Shown here piece by piece: positions 12,987 to 20,346 of a DNA stretch of 28,564 nt. This DNA comes from an uncultured Candidatus Saccharibacteria bacterium. GTDB taxonomy: Bacteria > Patescibacteriota > Saccharimonadia > Saccharimonadales > Saccharimonadaceae. The stretch's first letter is position 1, and every line of letters starts with the position of its first letter. Below the pieces are notes generated by a model. The model saw nothing but the letters and a program-made list of their open reading frames with translations, did no database searches and was not told the origin of the DNA. The translations under genes were made by a program, and so were the position numbers. The DNA is taken from contig CALEGA010000073.1 of NCBI GenBank assembly GCA_937876715.1, positions 1-28,564 of the forward strand, read 5' to 3'.

Positions 12987-14258
12987 ATGACAAAAATAGC
13001 GCGTCTTAAGAAACGCTTTTATTTTATCGCCGCGGGCTACTTCCGTTTCTTCGCCAACTTCGCGCTTAAACGCTGGAATCCTCGAATTATCGCCATCACT
13101 GGCTCTGCCGGTAAGACCACTATGCTTCATATGGTTGAATATGAACTTGGCTCGGACGCTCACTATTCTCACGACGCCAACTCCGCGTTCGGCGTCTCTT
13201 TCGACCTGCTCGGACTCAAAGGCGTCCGAGGCAGCAAACTTCGCTGGCTCTGGCTTTTCATCGCCGCACCTATCAAAAGCCTCTATTATAAGCATAAAGA
13301 AACTTTCTATGTTGTCGAAATCGACGCCGAACGCCCGCGCGAAGCCGGCTTCCTCGCCGAATGGTTAAAGCCGGAAATCACCCTTTGGATTTCCCTCGGT
13401 CGCTCCCACGCTATTCAATTCCAACAAGAAGTCAAAGAGGGCAAGTTCGAAAGCCTCGACCTCGCCATTATGGACGAGTTCGCCAAACTGCCGGAAAACA
13501 CCAAATGCCTCGTCTTTATCGACGGCGACAACGAACTTATGCAACGTGCGACTAAAAACATCCACGCTCGCGTCAGCGAATTCCATAAATCCGACATCGT
13601 CAAATACTCCGTCTATCCGACCCGAACCGAGTTCGGCACTACCTCTACCACTTTCCGCTTCGATTCACCTCAACCGCGCGACCTCTCGATTCAGCTCCTT
13701 ATGCTCAAAGATTTGATGAAATACCTCAAAATCCCGCTCAACACTGACTTCTCCGGTATGCCTCTCCCGCCCGGGCGTAGCAGCTTCTTCTACGGCAAAA
13801 ACGGCATTAAAATCATCGACAGCTCCTACAATGCTCACATTATTTCGATGCAGAGCATCTTAGAGATGGCAAAAAGTATGCACGCCAGCCACAAATGGCT
13901 CGTCATCGGCGACATCGTTGACGAGGGCGAAATCGAAGCTGAGGAGCACCAAAAACTCGCCGATATGATTGCCAAAGTCAACCCCGAAGAAATCATCTTA
14001 ATCGGTAAACGTACCAAAGAGTACACCGCACCTCGTCTTAAAGAACTCGGCTTCAGCCCGAAAACTACACTCGACCCGAAAAAGGCGCTTGCCTACATTG
14101 AAAAACATACTAACGGCACCGAAACTTTGATTTTCAAAGGCTCGCAATACCTCGAGTGGATTATTGAAAAACTATTGGAAAATCCTGAAGACGCGACAAA
14201 GCTCTGCCGTCGCGAACCCGCCGCCGTTAAACGCCGCAAGAATCGAGGGCTTAACTAA
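12987..14258 (+). CDS. MurF-like Mur ligase lacking the N-terminal UDP-substrate domain
   Basis: A 423-residue ATP-dependent amide ligase of the Mur family. The P-loop ITGSAGKTT lies at residues 37-45, whereas in MurF it lies about 70 residues further in, so the N-terminal UDP-MurNAc-binding domain is absent and replaced by a short basic/hydrophobic stretch (residues 8-29). The C-terminal portion is MurF-like: GRSSFFYGKNGIKIIDSSYNAHIISMQ matches the GRxxxxxxNGxxxIDDSYNANPxSM block. It may act on lipid-linked or unusual muropeptide substrate. The start is fixed by a promoter 6 nt upstream. First gene of a five-gene coupled operon with hydrolase, aminotransferase and two Fem transferases, which supports a peptidoglycan or surface-polymer role. 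Confidence 0.75.
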   Translation: MTKIARLKKRFYFIAAGYFRFFANFALKRWNPRIIAITGSAGKTTMLHMVEYELGSDAHYSHDANSAFGVSFDLLGLKGVRGSKLRWLWLFIAAPIKSLYYKHKETFYVVEIDAERPREAGFLAEWLKPEITLWISLGRSHAIQFQQEVKEGKFESLDLAIMDEFAKLPENTKCLVFIDGDNELMQRATKNIHARVSEFHKSDIVKYSVYPTRTEFGTTSTTFRFDSPQPRDLSIQLLMLKDLMKYLKIPLNTDFSGMPLPPGRSSFFYGKNGIKIIDSSYNAHIISMQSILEMAKSMHASHKWLVIGDIVDEGEIEAEEHQKLADMIAKVNPEEIILIGKRTKEYTAPRLKELGFSPKTTLDPKKALAYIEKHTNGTETLIFKGSQYLEWIIEKLLENPEDATKLCRREPAAVKRRKNRGLN

Positions 14259-15028
14259 TGAAGCAGATGTCGCACGAAGTTCGCAAGGTCGAACCGAAAA
14301 AACCAGAAGCACTCAAGAGCGTTTGGAATGGCGATACTAAAACCAAAAATCTCTCGCGGTCTAAAACTCTTTATATCATTCACGGCTGGACCTACACCGT
14401 CGAACCGTGGACCAAAACCATCGAACTGCTCGAAAAAAACGGCGTCACCGTCAAAATGCTCCACGTCCCCGGTCTCACCGCGCCCAGCAAGCGCGTCTGG
14501 GCCATTAAAGAATACGTCGCTTGGGCAGACAAAAACATTCCTGACGGCGCCATCGCTCTCGGGCATAGCAACGGCGGCCGCATTCTCCTCAACCTCTGCT
14601 CAAAAAATCCCGAAAAACTCAAAAAACTCATTCTCCTCGACGCCGCCGGTGTCTATGAACCGTCCAAAAAACGCGACATTTTAAAAACTATCTCTAAACT
14701 CGGCGCTCCGCTCAAAAAAGTCGCCTTTATCGACAAGGTTTTCCATAAGCTCACGGGCAGCTCCGACTATTACCGCGCTCCCGAAAATATGAAGCAGACC
14801 CTTACTAATATGCTCGAATCGGACAAAGAACTCGTCCTCGCTACCGTCACCACGCCCACCGCCATTATTTGGGGTGAAGACGACAACGTCACGCCGCCTC
14901 GTCAGGCGCATATTCTGAAACGTAAACTCGCCGACAGCACGCTGAACATCCACGAAGGCTGGAATCACGCTCCCTACATCGCCGACCCGCAAGGTCTCGC
15001 GAGAGCAATTCTTAAGGAGCTGAAATGA
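14258..15028 (+). CDS. Alpha/beta hydrolase
   Basis: A 256-residue alpha/beta-hydrolase-fold protein. The oxyanion region IIHGW, nucleophile elbow GHSNGG (Ser), acid in IIWGEDD, and catalytic His in GWNHAPY are all present, so it is probably an active esterase, lipase or peptidase. No signal peptide is visible, so it is likely cytoplasmic. Its ATG overlaps the ligase stop (TAATG) and its own stop overlaps the next start (ATGA), so it is translationally coupled on both sides and probably works on an intermediate of the same envelope pathway. The exact substrate cannot be told. Confidence 0.75.
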   Translation: MKQMSHEVRKVEPKKPEALKSVWNGDTKTKNLSRSKTLYIIHGWTYTVEPWTKTIELLEKNGVTVKMLHVPGLTAPSKRVWAIKEYVAWADKNIPDGAIALGHSNGGRILLNLCSKNPEKLKKLILLDAAGVYEPSKKRDILKTISKLGAPLKKVAFIDKVFHKLTGSSDYYRAPENMKQTLTNMLESDKELVLATVTTPTAIIWGEDDNVTPPRQAHILKRKLADSTLNIHEGWNHAPYIADPQGLARAILKELK

Positions 15029-16188
15029 TTTTCCTCGGTCTCGCGTCCAACTACCGCGCGCGTGACATCTGGCGTCATTCTTTCGCTTTCGGCACTAAAA
15101 AGGATTATCAAGCCTTAGAATCCGCACTTGCGGAAAAATATGGCTCCGACCTCGACCACACCTCGCTGGTTTATTCCGGTCGCACCGCCATCTGCCTCGC
15201 TCTCAAAAGCTTCATCGCCTCCGGCAAAGTCAAAAAAGGCGACCACGTCGTTGTCAACGGCTTCACTTGCCACGCCGTCCTCGAAGCGGTTAAAACCGCC
15301 GGTCTCGAACCTGTCTTTGCGGACCTCGAACGGGTCGCGAATGGCGAAATCCTCCCCAACTACTCTGCTAAGACCCTCGATGACCTCGTGAAAAAAGACC
15401 CCAAAATCAAAGTTTTCATTCTCCAGAACTCTTTCGGTTTCCCCGCCGACATCCGCCAGTTCGAAAAAGTCAAACAGGCGCACGACTTATTATTGCTCGA
15501 AGACCTCGCCCATTGCGCCGGTCGTAAATATCCCGACGGCAGAGAGATCGGCACTGTCGGTGAAGCCGCTTGCCTCTCTTTCGGCAAAGGCAAGGCGATC
15601 GACACGATTACCGGCGGCGCCGTCATCCTCCGCGATAAAGACCTCAACTTCCCCAAGTCTTTCGACAAAACCGCATTGAAACGCCGCGAATGCACCGGCG
15701 ACGCTCCCCGCGCCAGTTGGTATCCGCTCTTCGCCGCCATCGCTCGCGGTCTCTCCCACCTCCACTTAGAAAAATACTGGCTCGGTCTTCTCCTGAAACT
15801 AAAGTGGATTGAACGCTCCGCCGATACCAAGTTAAAACTCGACACCTCCCTCACTCACTGGCAGGCTAAGCTCGCCCTCCGCCAATTCAAGAATCTTAAA
15901 AACACCCCGCTCCGCGAATTTTACCTCGTCGATGACCGTGAAGCTTGCCTCAAAGAGCTCAAAAAACACGGCGCCCACCTCGAAGAGTTTTGGTACGAAG
16001 TTCCTGTCGCGCCAGAACGCTATTATAAAGCCACTCAATTCCCTGAAAAAGAATGTCCAAACGCCGTCTTCTTCGCCGCCCACGTCGTTAATCTCCCAAC
16101 TTGGTATCAAACTGCTGGCAAAAAACGTGAGGTTGCCGAAGCTAAAAAAATCATCAAGTCTCACGCTATTAAAAGGGAGGGTAAATAA
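15025..16188 (+). CDS. DegT/DnrJ/EryC1-type PLP aminotransferase
   Basis: A 387-residue PLP-dependent protein of the DegT/StrS sugar-aminotransferase group. Visible landmarks are a phosphate-binding YSGRTAICLAL, the ring-stacking/N1-binding LLLEDLAHCAG (Asp160) and SFGKGKAIDTITGG, where Lys188 or Lys190 is the Schiff-base lysine. Family members usually aminate nucleotide-linked keto-sugars, which would fit synthesis of an amino sugar for surface polymer. The operon context could also mean making an amino acid or amine for the Fem transferases. It overlaps the hydrolase by 4 nt (ATGA). Confidence 0.75.
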   Translation: MIFLGLASNYRARDIWRHSFAFGTKKDYQALESALAEKYGSDLDHTSLVYSGRTAICLALKSFIASGKVKKGDHVVVNGFTCHAVLEAVKTAGLEPVFADLERVANGEILPNYSAKTLDDLVKKDPKIKVFILQNSFGFPADIRQFEKVKQAHDLLLLEDLAHCAGRKYPDGREIGTVGEAACLSFGKGKAIDTITGGAVILRDKDLNFPKSFDKTALKRRECTGDAPRASWYPLFAAIARGLSHLHLEKYWLGLLLKLKWIERSADTKLKLDTSLTHWQAKLALRQFKNLKNTPLREFYLVDDREACLKELKKHGAHLEEFWYEVPVAPERYYKATQFPEKECPNAVFFAAHVVNLPTWYQTAGKKREVAEAKKIIKSHAIKREGK

Positions 16189-16190
16189 TT

Positions 16191-17186
16191 ATGACGGAAT
16201 CGTGGTTTAAAATCCTTGAACACTATCCCGAAGCAAACTTTCTCCAAAGCCCGCTTTGGGCGGAGGCTAACCGCCAGATGGGTCACAAGCTCATCGTCCG
16301 CACCTTTGACGACAAAGCAATGTTCCTCGGCATCGTTAAGGACGCCCGCCGCGGTCGTTATTTAGAGATTCCGGGTGGTCCGCTCCTCGATTGGCACGAC
16401 AAAACGATGGTCAACCAAGTTTTCACGGAAATTGTCGCCGCGGCAAAGGCGGAAAAATGCGTCTTCGTCCGCTTCCGCCCGCAACTCCTCAAAACTCCCG
16501 AAAACGAAACCCTCATCAAAAATTTGCAACAAGCCTACAATTTCCATCCCGCGCCAATGCATCTCCATGCTCAAAACACCGTCATTCTCGACCTAACCAA
16601 GTCCGAAGAAGATTTGCTAATGGCGATGCGTCGCCAGACCCGCTACGAAGTCCGACGCAGCGAAAAACTCGGTCTCAAGGTGCTAGAAGACGGCAGTGAG
16701 AAAATGTTAAAAGAGTTCCACGCCGTCCAAGCCGAAACTGCTAAGCGGCAAAACTTCATTCCGCCCTCGTTGAAAGAACTGCTCGCCGAACGCGCCGCTT
16801 TCTCGCCCGACCACCTCAAGCTCTACAAGGTCGTCACCGATCAAAACGAGCCGGTCGCCTACGGTCTTATTCTGATGTATGGCGACGAAGCCGAGTATTT
16901 CGAAGCAGCTTCGACCGACCTCAACCGTAAGCTCCCAGGCGCCTACGCCCTCCTTTGGCAAGCGATCAAAGACCTTAAAAAACAAGGTATTAAGCGTTTC
17001 AACCTCTGGGGTATCGCTCCGCCGAACGTCGAACACCACCGCTACTCCGGCGTCACCACTTTCAAAACCGGCTTCGGCGGCGACGTTATCGAATTCATCC
17101 CCGCCCAAGACATCGTCGTCAGCAAACTCAAATATAAACTTGACGAGCTCGTCGAGAACGCGCGTAAAAAGAAAAGGAATCTCTAA
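16191..17186 (+). CDS. FemAB/FemX-type aminoacyl transferase 1
   Basis: A 331-residue protein of the FemABX family (GNAT-like double domain), which adds amino acids from aminoacyl-tRNA to the peptide stem of peptidoglycan precursor. Family marks: EANFLQSPLWAE near the N-terminus, GRYLEIPGGPLLDW, an RRQTRYEVRRSEKLG helix, then YGLILMYGDEAEYFEAAS, and the C-terminal FNLWGIAP...TFKTGFGG. It is preceded by AAAGGGAGG. The next gene is a clear paralogue, so the pair probably arose by tandem duplication. Confidence 0.88.
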   Translation: MTESWFKILEHYPEANFLQSPLWAEANRQMGHKLIVRTFDDKAMFLGIVKDARRGRYLEIPGGPLLDWHDKTMVNQVFTEIVAAAKAEKCVFVRFRPQLLKTPENETLIKNLQQAYNFHPAPMHLHAQNTVILDLTKSEEDLLMAMRRQTRYEVRRSEKLGLKVLEDGSEKMLKEFHAVQAETAKRQNFIPPSLKELLAERAAFSPDHLKLYKVVTDQNEPVAYGLILMYGDEAEYFEAASTDLNRKLPGAYALLWQAIKDLKKQGIKRFNLWGIAPPNVEHHRYSGVTTFKTGFGGDVIEFIPAQDIVVSKLKYKLDELVENARKKKRNL

Positions 17187-18223
17187 TGTCAAAACCTATT
17201 ATCGCTATCATTGACGCTGGCAACCGCGAACTCTGGGACAAGTTCGTTACCAGCCACCCCGAAGCAAACTTCCTCCAAAGCTGGGATTTTTACGAGTTTC
17301 ACGAAAACCGCGGCAATAAAATCACGCGCAGAATCGCCGTTAACGAAAACGGCGACATCATCGGCGCCTACGCCGGCGTCGTTGAAGAAGCGAAACGCGG
17401 TCGTTATCTTGCCATCGCTGGCGGTCCTATTCTTGATTGGACAAACAAACCGCTGGTTGATAAAATCTTCGACGACATCAAAACGGAGGGAAAACGCCTC
17501 AAATGCGTCTTCGTCCGCCTTCGCCCACAACTTGAACTCAGCGAAAAATCCCTCAAATTAATGAAAACTCACGGCTTCAAAAAAGCGCCAATGTATCTTT
17601 CTGTCGAATATGCCGGCATCCTCGATATTTCAAAATCCATCGACGAAATTATCGCCGGCGCTTCTCAAGGCTTCCGTCGCAAACTCCGCAAAGCCGAGAA
17701 AAACGGTATCGAAATCGACCTCTCGCAAGACCCCAAAATCATCGAGGAATACTACCCTCTCGAGCTCAAGCACGCCAAGCGTCAGGGTTACGTCCCGTTC
17801 TCCAAGTCTTTCCTCGAAAAACAATTTAAAGCATTCTTTGACCACGGCAACGAAGCCTGTATGTATATCGCCAAAAAGGACGGCGAAATCCTTGCTATGA
17901 ACTTCATCATTTTCTATGGCAACGAAGCGAGCTATCACTACGGCGTTTCCTCCGACCTCGGCACCAAATATTCCGCCGCTCCCCTGATGCACGTCGAAGC
18001 CATGAAGGCCGCCCGTATGCTCGGCTGTAAGCGCTACAACCTCTGGGGCATTGTCGGCAAAGACGAAACAAATCATCGCTTCTACGGCGTCTCTGAATTT
18101 AAGCGTTCATTTGGCTGCGAAGAGCTAAAATACACTCCCGCCCACGATTACGTCATAAATCCCGTCAAATATCAACTCACCAAGCTCGTCGAAACCGCTC
18201 GCAAGAAACACCGTCACGTCTAA
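17186..18223 (+). CDS. FemAB/FemX-type aminoacyl transferase 2
   Basis: A 345-residue FemABX-family protein paralogous to the preceding gene: shared HPEANFLQS, RGRYLAIAGGPILDW, CVFVRLRPQL, YNLWGIVG and FKRSFGCEELKYTPAHD. The middle (FRRKLRKAEKNGIEIDL) matches the corresponding helix. Its start overlaps the first paralogue's stop by 1 nt (TAATG), so the two are made in step. As with FemA and FemB, the two may add successive residues of a cross-bridge, which is inference. Last gene of the envelope operon. Confidence 0.88.
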   Translation: MSKPIIAIIDAGNRELWDKFVTSHPEANFLQSWDFYEFHENRGNKITRRIAVNENGDIIGAYAGVVEEAKRGRYLAIAGGPILDWTNKPLVDKIFDDIKTEGKRLKCVFVRLRPQLELSEKSLKLMKTHGFKKAPMYLSVEYAGILDISKSIDEIIAGASQGFRRKLRKAEKNGIEIDLSQDPKIIEEYYPLELKHAKRQGYVPFSKSFLEKQFKAFFDHGNEACMYIAKKDGEILAMNFIIFYGNEASYHYGVSSDLGTKYSAAPLMHVEAMKAARMLGCKRYNLWGIVGKDETNHRFYGVSEFKRSFGCEELKYTPAHDYVINPVKYQLTKLVETARKKHRHV

Positions 18224-18258
18224 ATCCGCCACCGAAGAGGCTAATTCCGAGATTACCC

Positions 18259-18288
18259 TTGAAAAATCCCACCTATCTGTGGTAGAAT
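18259..18288 (+). promoter_or_regulatory. ftsZ promoter
   Basis: TTGAAA (18259-18264), 18-bp spacer, TAGAAT (18283-18288). A CCAC/GTGG inverted repeat lies in the spacer. The leader is about 24 nt with GAGGA before the ftsZ ATG. Confidence 0.55.
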
Positions 18289-18318
18289 AAGGTAAGAATT
18301 TGTAAGCGAGGAATTACT

Positions 18319-19521
18319 ATGCCCGAAATCAAACCATCTGAAGTCGAAAGTACCGCCAGCATCAAGGTAATTGGTGTCGGTGGCGCCGGTGGGTCCGCAA
18401 TCGACCGTATGAAAGAGGTCGGTCTCTCTGGCGTCGAACTTGTCGCCATTAACACCGATGCTCAAGCTCTCCATCATTCTAACGCAGACACCAAAGTTCA
18501 CATCGGTCGTGGTCTCGGCGCCGGTGGCGATCCGGAAAAGGGTCGCGAAGCCGCCGAAGAAAGCCGCGAGCTAATTGGCAAGGCACTTGAGGGCGCCGAT
18601 ATGGCTTTCATCACTCTCGGTGCGGGTGGTGGTACTGGCTCTGGCGCTGGTCCAATTGTCGCCGAAGAGGCAAAAGCTCGTGACATCTTAACCGTCGGCG
18701 TCGCCACTAAGCCTTTCACGTTTGAGGGTGCTAAACGCCGCGACAACGCCGAAGAGGCAATCGCCGCTCTCGCGCGCAATGTTGACGCCTTAATCACCAT
18801 TCCTAACGATCGCTTACTCCAAACTATTGACCCTCGCACTCCTCTCCTCGAAACCTTTAAAATCGCCGACGATGTGCTTCGTCAAGGCGTCCAAGGTATT
18901 TCCGAGCTTATCACTGAGCACTCGCTCATCAACCTCGACTTCGCCGATGTCAAAGCAATTATGAAAAACGCTGGTTCGGCACTTATGGGCATCGGTCGCG
19001 CTTCGGGTGAAAACCGCGCCACCGTCGCCGCTAACCAAGCCATCGAATCCCCGCTCATCGAAGTCAAAATCGAGGGCGCCAAAGGTGTCCTCTTCAGCGT
19101 CGCTGGTGGTTACGATATGTCGATGTCGGAAATCCAAGAAGCTGCCGAGGTCATCACCGCCGCTGTCTCTCCCGACGCCAACATCATCTTCGGCGCCAGC
19201 ATTCGTCCTGAACTCCAAGACGAGATCGTCATCACCGTTGTCGCCACCGGCTTCGACTCCGATTATTACCGCGAACTCGAAGCAAAGCGCCTCGCTGAGC
19301 AACAAGAAAAAGAAGAGGCAGAACGCCTCGCTCGCGAAACTGCCGAAGCGGAACGTCTCAAGAAAGAACAGGAAGAAGCCGCCGCTAAAGCCGCTCCTGC
19401 TCCAGAGGCTACTGATTTTACTGCCAACAACAAAAATAATATGTGGGACAACATCGAAAAGCCCGAACCCGAAGAAGACCTCGACATTCCACCTAGCCTC
19501 CGCAACCGTCTCAAACGCTAA
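18319..19521 (+). CDS. ftsZ: Cell division GTPase FtsZ
   Basis: A 400-residue tubulin homologue that forms the division ring. The nucleotide-binding domain shows IGVGGAGGSAIDRM and the tubulin signature GGGTGSG (residues 103-109); the T7 synergy loop is in LINLDFADVKAIM. After the C-terminal domain comes a long Glu/Lys/Ala-rich coiled stretch and linker, then a conserved-type C-terminal peptide (DIPPSLRNRLKR) used to bind partners such as FtsA or SepF; neither partner is in the window. It is not in a classical dcw cluster but lies after the Mur-ligase/Fem operon. Confidence 0.98.
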   Translation: MPEIKPSEVESTASIKVIGVGGAGGSAIDRMKEVGLSGVELVAINTDAQALHHSNADTKVHIGRGLGAGGDPEKGREAAEESRELIGKALEGADMAFITLGAGGGTGSGAGPIVAEEAKARDILTVGVATKPFTFEGAKRRDNAEEAIAALARNVDALITIPNDRLLQTIDPRTPLLETFKIADDVLRQGVQGISELITEHSLINLDFADVKAIMKNAGSALMGIGRASGENRATVAANQAIESPLIEVKIEGAKGVLFSVAGGYDMSMSEIQEAAEVITAAVSPDANIIFGASIRPELQDEIVITVVATGFDSDYYRELEAKRLAEQQEKEEAERLARETAEAERLKKEQEEAAAKAAPAPEATDFTANNKNNMWDNIEKPEPEEDLDIPPSLRNRLKR

Positions 19522-19523
19522 AA

Positions 19524-19589
19524 ATGCGCAAATCGCCCCCGCGCTCTAATAAGCATTTAACAGGGAAGAAAGGAAAAGGGAAGGCATGA
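19524..19589 (+). CDS. Possible 21-residue basic peptide between ftsZ and nrdR
   Basis: The ATG lies 2 nt after the ftsZ stop and the TGA overlaps the nrdR ATG (ATGA). The peptide starts MRKSPPRSNKHLTGKK and is strongly basic. This exact nesting is typical of coupled genes in this window, so translation is plausible. It may serve only to carry ribosomes to nrdR, or the region may simply be the nrdR leader, which also contains strong GAAAGGA and GGGAAGG ribosome sites. I recognise no family. Confidence 0.3.
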   Translation: MRKSPPRSNKHLTGKKGKGKA

Positions 19590-20056
19590 ATTATAAGTTC
19601 AAAATCGGCGACTCTAAAGTCCTTGAAAGCCGCGAGGCTTTGGACGGCACTATTATTCGTCGCCGCCGCGTCACTTCGGACGGCAAGCACCGTTTCACGA
19701 CTTATGAACGTATCGAAATGCCAGAGTTAAAGGTCAAAAAACGCTCCGGCGAGACCGAAGCATTCGACCGCGACAAACTCGCCACTTCGATTCGCCGCAG
19801 CGTTGGCAAATTCCTCAACTCCGAGCTTGAAGTCGAAAAAGTCGTCAACGAAACGATGGACATTCTCTATGCCCACGACTCCGAATCGGTCACCAGTGAG
19901 CAAATCGGCGAAGCCGTCCTCGACGTCCTCTCCAGTATGAACGAAGTCGCTTACGTCCGCTACACCAGCGTCTTCCGTAAGTTTAAAACCCTCGATGAAT
20001 TTGAAGAAATTATTCAAAAACAACGCGCCAAACAAAATCAAAAAGGAGAGAAATGA
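19586..20056 (+). CDS. nrdR: NrdR-like ATP-cone regulator without the zinc ribbon
   Basis: A 156-residue homologue of NrdR, the repressor of ribonucleotide reductase genes. The order is retained: SKVLESREALDG, the RRRR block, RFTTYERIE, then an ATP-cone (KKRSGETEAFDRDKLATSIRRSV ... VAYVRYTSVFRKF, about residues 50-135). All four zinc-ligand cysteines expected in the N-terminal CxxC and CxxC positions are absent: Tyr and Lys stand at the first pair, Thr and Gly at the second. DNA binding by a zinc ribbon is therefore unlikely in the normal form. The next gene overlaps by 4 nt. Confidence 0.8.
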   Translation: MNYKFKIGDSKVLESREALDGTIIRRRRVTSDGKHRFTTYERIEMPELKVKKRSGETEAFDRDKLATSIRRSVGKFLNSELEVEKVVNETMDILYAHDSESVTSEQIGEAVLDVLSSMNEVAYVRYTSVFRKFKTLDEFEEIIQKQRAKQNQKGEK

Positions 20057-20316
20057 GAGTCATCGTAGTTTATAAGCAATTTTCTGATACCGCTCGCGAA
20101 GTGGATGAGTGGCTACACGAATTTGAACAGCGCTCGGGTCGCGAAGTCGAAAGGCTCGACCCCGAAATGCCCGACGGCGAAATCTTTTGCACCTCGCGCG
20201 ACATCGTGGAATACCCCGCCATCGTCGTCGCCGACACTGACGGTAAGACCTACGAAACTTGGAGCGGCACCCCGCTCCCCGTCATCGACGAAGTTATGGG
20301 CTATATCGCTCGCTAA
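20053..20316 (+). CDS. Thioredoxin/glutaredoxin-fold small protein without CxxC
   Basis: An 87-residue protein with a glutaredoxin-like layout: strand VIVVYKQF, helix (AREVDEWLHEFEQR), strand EVERLD, a cis-proline-type segment EYPAIVVAD, strands and a final helix (VIDEVMGYIAR). The usual active-site CxxC is replaced by FSDT, and the only cysteine is in the middle (IFCTSRD), so thiol-disulfide exchange of the normal kind is not expected. It begins within the nrdR stop (ATGA), implying a joint role. It could be a binding or sensor partner rather than an oxidoreductase. Confidence 0.5.
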   Translation: MRVIVVYKQFSDTAREVDEWLHEFEQRSGREVERLDPEMPDGEIFCTSRDIVEYPAIVVADTDGKTYETWSGTPLPVIDEVMGYIAR

Positions 20317-20335
20317 ACTTAAGAAAATATGGTAT

Positions 20336-20341
20336 TATAAT
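20336..20341 (+). promoter_or_regulatory. Leaderless promoter of ileS
   Basis: TATAAT (20336-20341) is 5 nt before the ileS ATG at 20347, with no ribosome site between. Confidence 0.55.
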
Positions 20342-20346
20342 AAAAT

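Noticed and set aside
19586..19620. Missing NrdR cysteines explained by a wrong start or frameshift
   Set aside because: The N-terminal residues around the cysteine positions align without gaps (SKVLESR, RRRR, RFTT) in the same frame, so the positions are present but substituted.
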